A stretch of DNA of 64,000 bases from Bradyrhizobium genosp. L (GCF_015624485.1 NZ_CP061378.1:4774001-4838000), one strand, 5' to 3'. Shown: positions 1 to 8,604, numbered from the stretch's first letter. The notes: a model not told the origin generated them from the sequence alone. A program made the numbers and translations.

Positions 1-1
1 C

Positions 2-1492
2 TGGGACCTGCTCGACGAAGGCGCCATCCGCGACGCTATCCGCAAGCACCCGTTGGTCAAGGACGAGAACGCCTGGAAAAAGGAGCGACCGTTCCGCGTC
101 GCCGTGGTCGAGGAGTGCACCTATGACGGCACCATCCACTCGGCCGAGATGATCCTCAAGCGCATCGGTCATCTCTGCGACTACATCCTGTTCGACGAGG
201 CCTGGGCCGGCTTCATGAAATTCCACCCGATCTATGCCGGCCGCTTCGCGATGGGCTTGTCCGATCTCGGCCCCGAGGCGCCCGGCATCATCGCGACGCA
301 ATCGACCCACAAGCAGCTCGCGAGCTTCTCGCAGGCCTCACAGATCCACATTCGCGATCGCCACATCAAGGGTCAGAAGCGCCGCGTCGAGCACCGCCGC
401 TTCAACGAAAGCTTCATGCAGCACGCCTCGACCTCGCCGTTCTACCCGATCTTCGCCTCGCTCGACGTCGGCGCCCAGATGATGAAAGGCCGCTCCGGCG
501 AAGTGCTGTGGGACGATACGATCCGGCTCGGCATCGAGCTGCGCAAGAAGATCCGCGCCGTGAAGCGCGAGTTCGAGGAGAAGGAGACGCGCGCGGAGCG
601 CCGCTGGTTCTTCGAGCCGTTCGTGCCGGATCGCGTCAAGATTCCCGATGTCGCCCGCGACGGCGGCGTGCACAACGTCGCCTGGGAGACGATCTCGACC
701 GACCAGCTCGCGACCGATCCGTCGTACTGGCAACTGAGCCCGGGCGAGACCTGGCACGGCTTTCCCGATCTGACCGCGGGCTTCGCCATGACCGACCCCA
801 ACAAGCTGACATTGCTCACACCGGGCTTCGATCACGCAACCGGCGCCTATGCCGACCACGGCATCCCCGCGCCGGTCGTGGCGCAATATCTGCGTGAGAA
901 CCAGATCGTTGCCGAGAAGAACGATCTCAACTCCCTGCTCTTCCTGCTGACACCAGGCGTCGAGGCCAGCAAGGCCGGCACGCTGGTGTCAGGCCTCGTC
1001 GCCTTCAAGAAGCTGCATGACGACAACGCACTGATCGAGGATGTCATCCCCGAGTTCTTCCGCCGTCGCCCGCAACGCTACACCGGGGTTCGGCTGCGCG
1101 ACCTCTGCGGCGACATGCATCGCTTCTTCCGCGACGGCGGCGTCAGCACCTTGCAGGCCAAGCAATTCCTGCCCGAACACCTGCCCGAGATCGCGATGTC
1201 GCCGCGCCAGGCCGCGCAGTACCTGATCCGCAACGACGTCGACTATCTGCCGATCGACGAGATTTACGGCCGCATCGCCGCGACCCCGTTCGTGGTCTAC
1301 CCCCCCGGGATCGCCACCATCGTCCCCGGCGAGCGGCTCACCGAACGCAGCAAGCCGATGATCGATTATCTCAAGATGTTCGAATCGAGCTTCAACGCGT
1401 TCCCCGGATTCGAGGTCGAGGTCCAGGGCCTCTACAAGGAGATCGACGTCGCCGGTCGCGTCCGCTTCTATACCTATGTCGTGGCCGAGTGA
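2..1492 (+). CDS. Orn/Lys/Arg decarboxylase, C-terminal part (5' end outside the window)
   Basis: A PLP-dependent fold-type I decarboxylase of the bacterial ornithine/lysine/arginine family, which makes polyamines or cadaverine/agmatine in the cytoplasm. The frame is open from base 2, so the first residues visible are internal. The TTG at 53 is not the real start. The motif STHKQLASFSQAS, with the Schiff-base lysine, is visible around base 305, preceded by the conserved LFDEAWAGF stretch that holds the PLP-contacting aspartate. The C-terminal domain typical of the family (YPPGIATIVPGE) follows. About 496 residues are present out of a usual 750 or so, so the N-terminal response-regulator-like wing lies upstream. 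The exact substrate cannot be read from this portion. The GNAT gene follows after 18 bp and may be co-transcribed. Confidence 0.9.
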   Translation, partial: WDLLDEGAIRDAIRKHPLVKDENAWKKERPFRVAVVEECTYDGTIHSAEMILKRIGHLCDYILFDEAWAGFMKFHPIYAGRFAMGLSDLGPEAPGIIATQSTHKQLASFSQASQIHIRDRHIKGQKRRVEHRRFNESFMQHASTSPFYPIFASLDVGAQMMKGRSGEVLWDDTIRLGIELRKKIRAVKREFEEKETRAERRWFFEPFVPDRVKIPDVARDGGVHNVAWETISTDQLATDPSYWQLSPGETWHGFPDLTAGFAMTDPNKLTLLTPGFDHATGAYADHGIPAPVVAQYLRENQIVAEKNDLNSLLFLLTPGVEASKAGTLVSGLVAFKKLHDDNALIEDVIPEFFRRRPQRYTGVRLRDLCGDMHRFFRDGGVSTLQAKQFLPEHLPEIAMSPRQAAQYLIRNDVDYLPIDEIYGRIAATPFVVYPPGIATIVPGERLTERSKPMIDYLKMFESSFNAFPGFEVEVQGLYKEIDVAGRVRFYTYVVAE

Positions 1493-1510
1493 GCGGACGG
1501 ACGGCCCCTA

Positions 1511-2071
1511 ATGGAGAATGATCACAAGATCACCATTCGTTCCTCGCGCGACAGCGATGTCGATGCGATGCTCGCGATCTACCGCCATCACATCCGTCAC
1601 GGCGTCGAGGAGAGCGTCGACGACACCGGCACGCCGGAGCCCGACGATCTGCGCGACCGTCGCAAGAATCTGCGCAACACGCGGCTGCCGCACCTCGTCG
1701 CCGTCTGCAACGGCGAGGTGGTCGGCTACGCCTATGTGGTGCTGTTCCGCAAGCGCCCGGCCTACCGCTACACGGTGAAGCACTCGATCTACATTCATCA
1801 CGAGTTCACCGGCAAGGGCGTCGGCGGCAAGCTGTTGCAGGAATTGATCGACACCTGCGCGGCGGCCGGTTTCCGCCAGATGATCGGCTACATCGATAGC
1901 GACAACGCCGCCTCGCTGGCGCTGCACGACCGCTCCGGCTTCGCGCGTGTCGGGCATCTGCCCGGCGTCGCCTACCGCTACGGCCGCTGGTCCGACACCA
2001 TCATGGTGCAGCGTTCGCTCGCGGCGGGCGCCACCGCGCCGCCGCCACCCGCACCACTGTCGCGGCGGTGA
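1511..2071 (+). CDS. GNAT family N-acetyltransferase (phosphinothricin acetyltransferase-like)
   Basis: A 186-aa acetyl-CoA-dependent N-acetyltransferase. The layout fits the Pat/Bar-like subgroup: an N-terminal strand-helix with IRSSRDSDVDAMLAIYRHH, the central VVGYAYV strand, the pyrophosphate-binding motif A around HEFTGKGVGGKLLQELI (Q/RxxGxG/A-like) and the late region IDSDNAASLALHDRSGF. It starts 18 bp after the decarboxylase stop on the same strand, so the two may form an operon. If the decarboxylase makes a polyamine, this enzyme could acetylate the product, but that is inference from position only. The C-terminus is a short Ala/Pro-rich tail. Substrate is unknown. Confidence 0.85.
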   Translation: MENDHKITIRSSRDSDVDAMLAIYRHHIRHGVEESVDDTGTPEPDDLRDRRKNLRNTRLPHLVAVCNGEVVGYAYVVLFRKRPAYRYTVKHSIYIHHEFTGKGVGGKLLQELIDTCAAAGFRQMIGYIDSDNAASLALHDRSGFARVGHLPGVAYRYGRWSDTIMVQRSLAAGATAPPPPAPLSRR

Positions 2072-2079
2072 TGGACTCC

Positions 2080-2207
2080 CGTGTCGTCCCGGCGAAGGCC
2101 GGGACCCATACGCCGCAGCCGATGCAGTGAACGGGACTCGTCGTTCCGCCGTTGCGTAGCAATAGCCGCCGGTGGTGATGGGTCCCGGCCTTCGCCGGGA
2201 CGACACG
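2080..2207. repeat. ~128-bp palindromic intergenic element, copy 1
   Basis: Terminal arms at 2080-2111 (GTCGTCCCGGCGAAGGCCGG...) and 2178-2207 are inverted repeats of each other. Each arm contains a small internal palindrome (CCCGGCGAAGGCCGGG). The ~65-bp interior shares a clear core (GAACGGGACTC, then TCGTTCC, then CGTTGCGT) with the element at 22054-22178, which lies in the opposite orientation. No ORF of substance is inside. It is probably a non-autonomous REP/MITE-type element. Confidence 0.85.
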
Positions 2208-2224
2208 TGTGGCAACACCGTCAA

Positions 2225-2332
2225 TCCCGTCATCCTGAGGCGCGAGCACTGGCGAGCCTCGAAGGATCGACGGCCACCAGTCGGGCCGATTCATCCTTCG
2301 AGACGCGCTTCGCGCTCCTCAGGATGACGGGA
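2225..2332. repeat. Second palindromic intergenic element (CATCCTGAGG family)
   Basis: Outer arms TCCCGTCATCCTGAGG (2225-2240) and CCTCAGGATGACGGGA (2318-2332) are inverted repeats. Inside are the inverted half-sites CCTCGAAGGATC near 2262 and ATCCTTCGAGACGCGCTTCG near 2293. It lies directly next to the 2080-2207 element, before the convergent dodecin gene. It fits a REP/BIME-like element and has no coding content. Confidence 0.75.
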
Positions 2333-2361
2333 CTAGCGATATGCCCGTCGCTCGAAGCCGC

Positions 2362-2583
2362 CTACTCCAGCGTGAAGCCGACCCGCAGCGTCACCTGGTA
2401 GTGGCGGACCTTGCCGTCCTCGATATGGCCGCGCGTCCCGACGACCTCGAACCATTTCATTTCGCGGATCGTCTTCGAGGCGCGGCTGACCGCGTTCTCG
2501 ATCGCCGCTTCGATGCTCTTGTCCGATGATCCGACCAATTCCAGGATCTTGTAGACGTGGTCCGTGTCGTGAGTGGCGGGCAT
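2362..2583 (-). CDS. Dodecin family flavin-binding protein
   Basis: A 73-aa protein with the full dodecin layout: an N-terminal [11 protein letters not shown] strand, a single helix ([17 protein letters not shown]), then [13 protein letters not shown] and the final [13 protein letters not shown] strand. Dodecins assemble into dodecameric cytoplasmic shells that store and buffer flavins. The Trp of MKWFEV is the residue that stacks on the isoalloxazine ring in characterised members. Length matches the family (65-75 aa). It is transcribed alone, convergent with the GNAT gene across two intergenic repeats. Confidence 0.9.
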   Translation of the reverse strand: MPATHDTDHVYKILELVGSSDKSIEAAIENAVSRASKTIREMKWFEVVGTRGHIEDGKVRHYQVTLRVGFTLE

Positions 2584-2935
2584 GACGACCTCCTTGGCCT
2601 GTCCTCTGAAGCAGATAGCACCGGACCAACGTGCCGCGTTGCTTTTGGTGCCATCGGCGAACCGCCATCCCGGCGCCCGTCGTGCTCGGCATCTTCCTCA
2701 GCGTGATCTGATCTGCGCCGGTGTGAGCTGGATCACGATCGGCATGGCGCTGCGGCGGCGGGCGTAAGGCCTGATCGCAGAGTGGGTTAGCTGAACCGGC
2801 GCGCGCGAATCCTGTTGTCCACGGCCGTCGCTGCTTCACGTTGTCGTGCGCGTGCTCGAACCCTCATTCATCCCGCTTCGTCCAACCTCGCGAGCGAGCC
2901 ATTCCGGTTTCGCCGAACCGAAGGATGGACTTTTC
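2584..2935. other. Non-coding stretch between divergent genes
   Basis: 352 bp between the dodecin start (leftward) and the exported poly-glycine protein start (rightward). I see no convincing ORF, RNA gene or repeat. It must hold the promoters of both flanking genes. Confidence 0.5.
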
Positions 2936-3274
2936 ATGTCGATCAGATCGAGACTATCGTCAGCAGCGTTGATCGCGCTCGCGACCACGACCACGCTGGC
3001 GACGACTGCGGTGATGGTCACCGCCGTCGCCACCACGGTCCTGACCACGACCGCCGCCAATGCGTTTCAGCCCCGCATCGTTCCGCCATGCAGCTATTTC
3101 CTCTTCAACGAGGGATGCGGCGCGCCGTCTCCGCAGGTCGATTACGGCCGCGCGCGCAACCGCGACATCTCGCCCGCCTACATGAAGCAGTCCGACCCGC
3201 GCTACAATCAGGGCCTCCTCAGCGCAGGCGGAGGCGGTGGTGGTGGCGGCGGTGGTGGTGGTGGCGGCCGCTAA
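2936..3274 (+). CDS. Small exported protein with Thr/Ala-rich leader and poly-glycine tail
   Basis: A 112-aa hypothetical protein. I chose the ATG at 2936 because it puts a basic n-region (MSIRSR) directly before a long hydrophobic Ala/Thr/Val stretch ending at TTTAANA, a plausible signal peptide with cleavage before FQPR. The mature part has two Cys residues (PPCSYFLF, EGCGAP), then a short polar segment, and ends in an uninterrupted run of about 14 Gly before the final Arg. No known domain is recognised. The glycine run is encoded by a GGT/GGC repeat that could vary in length by slippage. Expected location is periplasm or surface. Confidence 0.6.
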   Translation: MSIRSRLSSAALIALATTTTLATTAVMVTAVATTVLTTTAANAFQPRIVPPCSYFLFNEGCGAPSPQVDYGRARNRDISPAYMKQSDPRYNQGLLSAGGGGGGGGGGGGGGR

Positions 3275-3292
3275 CCGCCAGCCGGTGCGGAG

Positions 3293-3326
3293 CCGATGAG
3301 CACGGCGTTATCGCAGTGCTCATCGG
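3293..3326. terminator. Hairpin between convergent genes
   Basis: Perfect 11-bp stem CCGATGAGCAC / GTGCTCATCGG (3293-3303 and 3316-3326) with a 12-nt loop, between the stop codons of two convergent genes. There is no U-tract, so it may be a bidirectional or factor-assisted terminator. Confidence 0.5.
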
Positions 3327-3336
3327 ATGCCGTGGC

Positions 3337-3717
3337 TCAGGGCTGCGCGAGATGCCAGGCGCCGTTGAGGAAGCCGTCGCCGGTGATGTCGCCGGGCTTC
3401 TGGTCCTTGGCGAAGGTGTAGAGCGGCTTGCCTTTGTAAGCCCATTGCTTCGAGCCGTCGTCGCGGGAGATGATGCTGTAGCCGCCGTCGGCCTTGTCGC
3501 TGGCCTCCGCCTTCAGGACCGGCCAGTTGGTCGCGCACGGGCCATTGCAGGCCGATTTGCCCTCGCTGTCCTTGTCGAACGTATAGAGCGTCATGCCCTT
3601 GGCGTCGGTGAGGACCGAGCCCTTCGGGGTCGAGCCGGTCTTGGTCGGCGGCGCCGCGAAGGCGGCCGATGCCAGTGCGAGTGACAATGCGGTGGCGAGC
3701 GCGAGTGACGTCTTCAT
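3337..3717 (-). CDS. Exported protein of the COG4315-type (predicted lipoprotein_15 repeat family)
   Basis: A 126-aa protein with a clear signal peptide (MKTSLALATALSLALASAAFA, cleaved before APPTK). The mature part has two copies of the family motif: KGMTLYTFDKDSEGKSACNG with CNGPCATNWPV, then GKPLYTFAKDQKPGD ending in GAWHLAQP. The paired YTFxKD repeats and the CxxxC segment (CNGPC) are diagnostic of this secreted family of unknown function. The usual lipobox Cys is not evident here, so the protein is probably soluble in the periplasm rather than lipid-anchored. It is a single gene, convergent with the gene ending at 3274. Confidence 0.8.
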   Translation of the reverse strand: MKTSLALATALSLALASAAFAAPPTKTGSTPKGSVLTDAKGMTLYTFDKDSEGKSACNGPCATNWPVLKAEASDKADGGYSIISRDDGSKQWAYKGKPLYTFAKDQKPGDITGDGFLNGAWHLAQP

Positions 3718-3919
3718 GATGTCTCCTGTTTGAATGCAAATGGTTGCACGTATAGAAACGCGCCACGCCGCCCTCTATTCCGATCGCCGCGCGTAAAGAA
3801 TTTTTCGGCGTTTTGTCGCACCGGCGGAATAAGCACCGAAGCGCGCGTCGATACCGCCCAAAGGCTTGACTGCCCCGGCCCGCGCGTTATCCATCGACGA
3901 GGCTTCGGAGGAGACCGGC

Positions 3920-4864
3920 GTGCAATTTGTCGACGACAGCGAAGTCAACCGCGTCCTCACCTTTCCGATCCTGATCGGGGCGATCGAAGCCGCGCACCGG
4001 CGGCCGAAGATCGCGGTGCGCGACGGCTATCTCGGCGACGACAAGGGCCAGCAACTCGTGACCCGCAGCGCGGTCGATGCCGGCCGCTTCATGATGACCA
4101 AGCTCTACACCAGCTTTCCGGGCAACCTCGCTCAGGGCAAGTTGCCGGCGGTGCAGGCAGTGTGCGTGCTGTTCGACGGCAATGACGGGAGGCCACTCGC
4201 GGTGATGGATGCCGCCGAGATCACGCATTGGAAGACGGCAGCCGACTCCGCGCTCGGCGCCAAGCACCTGGCGCGGGCGGATGCCGAGACGCTGCTGGTG
4301 GTCGGCGCCGGCGAGATGGCGCGCTGGCTGGTGCGCGGCCACCGCACCGTGCGGCCGTCGCTGCGCCGCATGCAAATCTGGAATCGCACGGTGGAGCGCG
4401 CACGTGAGCTCGCCGCGCAGCTCGCGCGCGATGGCATTGCCGCCGAAGCCGTCACCGATCTCGACGCCGCGACGCGCGAGGCCGACATCATCACCACCTG
4501 CACCCGCTCGCGCGATCCGCTGGTCAAGGGCGCGAACCTGCGGCCCGGCACTCATCTCGATCTGGTCGGCGGCTTCACCCCTGAGACCCGCGAGGCCGAC
4601 GACGAGGCCGCGCGGCGCTCGCGCATCTTCGTCGACCGCCGCGAATCCGCCTTCGACGGCGTCGGCGATATTCTGCAACCGATTGCCAGTGGCGCAATCC
4701 GTGAGAGCGACGTGCTTGGTGATCACTACGATCTCGCCGGCGGCAAGGTCGTGGGCCGACTGTCGGCGGACGATATCACGTTCTTCAAGAACGCCGGCGG
4801 CGGGCATCTCGATCTGATGACGTGCGAGACGGTGTTTGCGCGGTTGGGGAGGGAGTTAAGTTGA
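3920..4864 (+). CDS. Ornithine cyclodeaminase / mu-crystallin family protein
   Basis: A 314-aa NAD(P)-binding protein of the ornithine cyclodeaminase family, whose members include cyclodeaminases and reductases of cyclic imines or keto-amino acids. The GTG at 3920 is chosen because GGAGGAGA lies just upstream and the family typically begins with a short strand leading to an L..P.LI..IE helix. A TTG at 3866 would add 18 residues. Visible are KLYTSFPGN, the lysine of ITHWKTAADSALGAKHLA, the Rossmann loop VVGAGEMA, and FVDRRESAF near the C-terminus. The real substrate is unknown. Its last ~600 bp exist again as a broken copy at 5938-6556. Confidence 0.85.
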   Translation: MQFVDDSEVNRVLTFPILIGAIEAAHRRPKIAVRDGYLGDDKGQQLVTRSAVDAGRFMMTKLYTSFPGNLAQGKLPAVQAVCVLFDGNDGRPLAVMDAAEITHWKTAADSALGAKHLARADAETLLVVGAGEMARWLVRGHRTVRPSLRRMQIWNRTVERARELAAQLARDGIAAEAVTDLDAATREADIITTCTRSRDPLVKGANLRPGTHLDLVGGFTPETREADDEAARRSRIFVDRRESAFDGVGDILQPIASGAIRESDVLGDHYDLAGGKVVGRLSADDITFFKNAGGGHLDLMTCETVFARLGRELS

Positions 4865-4927
4865 ACGGACACGGCAGCGATCGCGGCGTGTTGTAGTTTT
4901 GGAGCGGAGCCTTTCGAATAACTCAAC

Positions 4928-5545
4928 TTATGCCATGAGTCTCGAAACCGCGATGGCCCACGCACTTCCGATCGTCCAGTTCGCCAGTCCCACCGCGACC
5001 GCAAAAATGAATATCAAGAGTAGCTTTCGCCAAGCGTGCCAACGTCCCCGATTTGCAACATCAAAATCAACGGAGGACGCCACTATGCCTGCAATCACCG
5101 AAGCAGCCATGAGGAACAATAATTTTGTCGTGTAGTCAGTTTGCACAAAGGTATAGACGTTGAGTGATCCGATTACAGGAACCTGCAGCGAACGAATCAA
5201 CACACGAGGTTCCATTCCCTGAAAAATTAGAGGGCCATTGGTGGTTAACGTCTGCCATGCACATCGCTTCAGATCGGCATCATGCAAGGCCAACAACTGA
5301 TCCACCCTTAGTTGAATGAGACCTCCACAATAGGCATGAGCTACTGTGAGGGCTACGGCAAGCAATGGAAAGTAGGAGATCTTCAAGGGAATATCCCAAA
5401 CCTTCAACTCGTCGCGATTGACGACTCGCAGACCAACAATTGTGCCGCATAAGACGGCACCACCGATGATCACATGGTTGGTTTGTACGGCTGCGGTTAC
5501 GAGAGCGTCAATAGGAAGACCTTTACAGTCAGCCATTGTCGTCAC
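4928..5545 (-). CDS. Small polytopic membrane protein, unknown family
   Basis: A 205-aa hypothetical protein with about four hydrophobic segments: near residues 24-42, 57-77, 145-160 and 175-198. The GTG at 5545 overlaps the stop of the upstream 54-aa gene as GTGA, which argues for translational coupling. An ATG three codons in (5536) is an alternative start. A central soluble loop carries LRVDQLLALHDADLKRC. No family is recognised. Base composition is clearly more A+T-rich than the flanking chromosome. It lies between the intact cyclodeaminase gene and its broken duplicate, so it probably arrived by transfer. Confidence 0.6.
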   Translation of the reverse strand: MTTMADCKGLPIDALVTAAVQTNHVIIGGAVLCGTIVGLRVVNRDELKVWDIPLKISYFPLLAVALTVAHAYCGGLIQLRVDQLLALHDADLKRCAWQTLTTNGPLIFQGMEPRVLIRSLQVPVIGSLNVYTFVQTDYTTKLLFLMAASVIAGIVASSVDFDVANRGRWHAWRKLLLIFIFAVAVGLANWTIGSAWAIAVSRLMA

Positions 5546-5706
5546 GCCTCGCGACCATTGCCTCGTTGGGATATCCGTTTCCGGACCTTCTGATAGATTT
5601 CAACGCAGAACGAGACGATTACAATCACCAGCGCCAGTAGGACAACGATTGCAAAAAGAAGTAGCGCAACTGCCACGAGACCGCTGGCTGGGACAGATTG
5701 ATCCAT
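5542..5706 (-). CDS. 54-aa single-span membrane microprotein
   Basis: A short ORF from ATG 5706 to TGA 5542. It encodes an N-terminal MDQSVPASG, one long hydrophobic helix (about residues 10-34, very rich in V/L/A/I), and a basic amphipathic tail (YQKVRKRISQRGNGREA). The stop codon overlaps the start of the 205-aa membrane protein as GTGA, the pattern of a translationally coupled pair. The positive-inside rule predicts the C-terminus in the cytoplasm. No homologue is recognised. Position, the overlap and similar base composition suggest the two act together, for example as a membrane complex, but no function can be assigned. Confidence 0.5.
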   Translation of the reverse strand: MDQSVPASGLVAVALLLFAIVVLLALVIVIVSFCVEIYQKVRKRISQRGNGREA

Positions 5707-5937
5707 GCTACTAAACCTATGATTGAACGCAGCATGCTATTCTTGTGCAAGCCTTAAGGTCAAGTGGCTAGCCTAGTCTCTGAAACAGGGACTCCTCGCA
5801 AAATGCCTACGGCATCGCCCGCAAACTAGGTCGATCGGATCATTCTGCCTGATGAGAAACGATGGTGAATACGCCCAAACGATTTCTCAGCGAGAGTGCA
5901 TCAACGTGCGAACGAAAGCTCCGGCCCGCTGTGAGAG

Positions 5938-6556
5938 TTGAAGCACTACTCGCGGCGGCGCTCGGCGCCAAGCACCTGGCACGAGACGCTGCTGGTCGTC
6001 GACGCCGGCGAGATGGCACACTGGCTGGTGCGCGGCCACCGCACGGTGCGGCCCTCGCTGCGCCGCGTGCAAATCTGGAATCGAACGGTGGAACGTGCCG
6101 TGGTGCTCGCCACGCTGCTGGAGAGCGACGGCATCGCCGCCGAAGCCGTTACCGATCTCGACGCCGCCAGCCGCGAAGCCGACATCATCACCACCTGCGC
6201 CCGCTCGCGCGAGCCGCTGGTCAAGGGCGCGAATTTGCGGCCCGGCACCCCGCTCGATCTGGTCGGCGGCTTCACCCCGGAGACCCGAGAGGCCGACGAC
6301 GAGGCGGCGCGCCCGCATCTTCGTCGACCGCCGCGAATCCGCCTTCGACGGCGTCGGCGACATTTTACAGCCGATTGCCCGTGACGCGATTACCGGGAAC
6401 GACGTGCTCGGCGACCACTACGATCTCGCCAGCGGCAAGGTCGCGGGCCGCCTGTCGGCGGACGATATCACGTTCTTCAAGAACGCTGGCGGCGGGCATC
6501 TCGATCTGATGACGTGCGAGACGGTGTTTCGGCAGGTGGAGAAGAATTTGCGGTGA
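5938..6556 (+). pseudogene. Decayed 3' duplicate of the ornithine cyclodeaminase-family gene
   Basis: From about 5955 this tracks 4249-4864 closely over ~600 bp and shares the same 3' end (GGCGGGCATCTCGATCTGAT). It lacks the first ~110 codons. Two frame-breaking lesions are visible by direct comparison: an 11-bp deletion at about 5980 (inside the CACCTGGC...GAGACGCTG segment) and a 5-bp deletion at about 6311. As a result the homology is read in three successive frames. It cannot encode a working enzyme. It may be a displaced gene end left by island insertion or the remnant of a tandem duplication. Confidence 0.9.
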
Positions 6557-6738
6557 GCGTGAGCGTCAGGGCGCAGACACCGTAGAGTTACGGGATTTCC
6601 GGGCGTCTATTCTGTAAAGGCCAGTGCCGAAGTTACTTGCTCGCAGCTTCGTTAGACTTATCCTTTAGGTTACAATTTGCAATTCGCGTATTGCGTGCAT
6701 GTCCAGCATTGCTAAACTGATAGCTTTTGGGGCTGTCA

Positions 6739-8604
6739 ATGACAAAGTCTCGTCCGTTTTCGATATACCTACTTAAGCCGGGCCGCGATGCAACAAATTC
6801 TCTGAGAAATGATCACGGACTCCAACCGGCTGAAGCGGAGTCCTTGCCACCTAACGCTCGTCTCTTCATCTTGGACGCAACACCAACACCGCCGTGGTGG
6901 AAGGGCTATTTCGATGTGCAAGAAGAACTCTTACAAGAGCACAAGGGCGCCATCGTCTTTCTGCCGGTGACGAATCGCTTCTTTGCATTGTCATTCGGAC
7001 AGGTCTTCCACCATCTAGACGACACTTGCTATGAGTATGATTTTGGCTTGCGCGTCACTCTCAACAGCCTTGACCCAAAAGAGTTGAAGAGCGCGGACAT
7101 GGTTGAGCCCGGGGCGGCGCGTCGGAAGCGAACCCAAGTTCCTGTGTCCACAGAACTCACATATCTCGATTTCGACGGCAACAGCGAGATCATTCGTAGT
7201 CTAACTGGCAAAGTAAAGTCTGAGTATGCGGAGCTGTTTAAGAACGCGACGGGGTCATCGGCACTCAAGGTGAACCTCAAGCTCGAGGCGAACGAACTGC
7301 CGACGATTTGCGAGACTCTGTTAGAGTTGTATGGGAAAGACGACTACAAAGACGCTTTCCCTAACATCCAAAATATTGCTCCGGTAAGGGACCCCGTACA
7401 CATCACAGTTCTCGACGGCTTGTTGCTGGAATCGCTCCGTGGACGAGATGGCCGCGTGACCCTAACAATTCCTGACATAGTAGATTATCGCGACAACACG
7501 TGCTGCATGTTTGCGGGAACTGGAGCAGCGAGCGAGATTTTTCCGGACATCTCGATCGAACACTTCTACGAATTCTTGGGCGCCGACTTCGACCTCGACA
7601 ACCTTACGATCGATCGCCTGAAGCGATACCGCTTGTTGCTAACGGATGTCGAGGGCAATCCAAGTAAATCCTTTGGACTGCATAGAGCACTTATTTTTGA
7701 AACAGAACGAGACGATGCGATCTATCATCTTTGTGAGGGGAGTTGGTACAAGGTCGAGAAAAGCTACGTCGAGAGGTTGAACACCTATATTGATGGCAAA
7801 TGCGCTGAGAGCGAACTCTGTCCCTACGATCATGACGATACAAAAGACGGAAAAGCCGTCTACAGCGAAGAAAACTACAACGCAGCGGTTTCTATGTGGA
7901 GTGACCGATACATTTGCCTTGATCAGACCGACATTAGCCCGTCAGGAAACACCACGATCGAGCCGTGCGACCTCTATTCTGTCGAGGAGGATACATTTAC
8001 ACCTGGTAGACATCGCGGCGTGTTGTATCACATCAAGATTTCTACGAGGTCTTCGCAACTAAGCCACTTGTTCAATCAAGGCGTCAATTCCGTTCAGCTG
8101 ATTCAACTTGAGCCGTCATCACAGGAAAAGATGAGAACCTTAGTGGTGGAGAAACTAGCCGGAAATGACGAGGCGATCTATATCTCTCCCTTAAATAGCT
8201 TCGATTTCAAAGTCATATTCGCCATCATCACGCATAAGGACCCAGCACAAAAATCGCGGAACTTGCCGCTATTTTCAAAAATCAGCCTTATGCGGAATAT
8301 GCAGCAGCTCGATTTAATGAAAGTGCATACAGCGCTAATCTATGTCCAAGATGCAAGCGCGAAGAAGGAAGGTCATCCGAAGCATGTACAAGTTCTAGTG
8401 GAAGTCTTTGAGGCGGCAGGAGGGAAGGTTGAGGTTCGTCCTATCCAAGGCCAGAACGGATATGATCCAACTGCCTCTATAAAAGGGTGCCCCAAAGCAG
8501 TTAGGCACAGTCCAATTGGGACGCGTTTCAGATTGTCAGTTTCTCGATCGGAGGATGGCAGTCTGAGGAGCCATCACAATTGGCCGTTCGTGCCCGTTCC
8601 TTAG
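6739..8604 (+). CDS. DUF6119 / TIGR04141-type sporadically distributed protein
   Basis: A 621-aa protein whose layout matches my memory of the TIGR04141 (DUF6119) family: FSIYLLKPGRD at the start, WWKGYFDVQEEL, FGLRVTLNSLDPKELKSADM, the middle DPVHITVLDGLLLESL, EGSWYKVEKSYVERLNTYID, YSEENYNAAVS, IEPCDLYS, and the hallmark HIKISTRSSQLSHLFNQG. Members are patchily distributed and, as I recall, often sit on mobile or defence-rich islands; biochemical function is unknown to me. A C-terminal extension with PIGTRFRLSVSR and a terminal WPF resembles small modules seen elsewhere. Start at ATG 6739, with TTG 6727 as an alternative. A+T content is visibly higher than in the flanking genes, which suggests transfer. 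It is convergent with the molybdenum hydroxylase operon. Confidence 0.75.
   Translation: MTKSRPFSIYLLKPGRDATNSLRNDHGLQPAEAESLPPNARLFILDATPTPPWWKGYFDVQEELLQEHKGAIVFLPVTNRFFALSFGQVFHHLDDTCYEYDFGLRVTLNSLDPKELKSADMVEPGAARRKRTQVPVSTELTYLDFDGNSEIIRSLTGKVKSEYAELFKNATGSSALKVNLKLEANELPTICETLLELYGKDDYKDAFPNIQNIAPVRDPVHITVLDGLLLESLRGRDGRVTLTIPDIVDYRDNTCCMFAGTGAASEIFPDISIEHFYEFLGADFDLDNLTIDRLKRYRLLLTDVEGNPSKSFGLHRALIFETERDDAIYHLCEGSWYKVEKSYVERLNTYIDGKCAESELCPYDHDDTKDGKAVYSEENYNAAVSMWSDRYICLDQTDISPSGNTTIEPCDLYSVEEDTFTPGRHRGVLYHIKISTRSSQLSHLFNQGVNSVQLIQLEPSSQEKMRTLVVEKLAGNDEAIYISPLNSFDFKVIFAIITHKDPAQKSRNLPLFSKISLMRNMQQLDLMKVHTALIYVQDASAKKEGHPKHVQVLVEVFEAAGGKVEVRPIQGQNGYDPTASIKGCPKAVRHSPIGTRFRLSVSRSEDGSLRSHHNWPFVPVP

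Noticed and set aside
53..1492. TTG at 53 as the start of the decarboxylase
   Set aside because: The frame is open to the window edge and the family has several hundred more N-terminal residues, so the gene begins outside the window.
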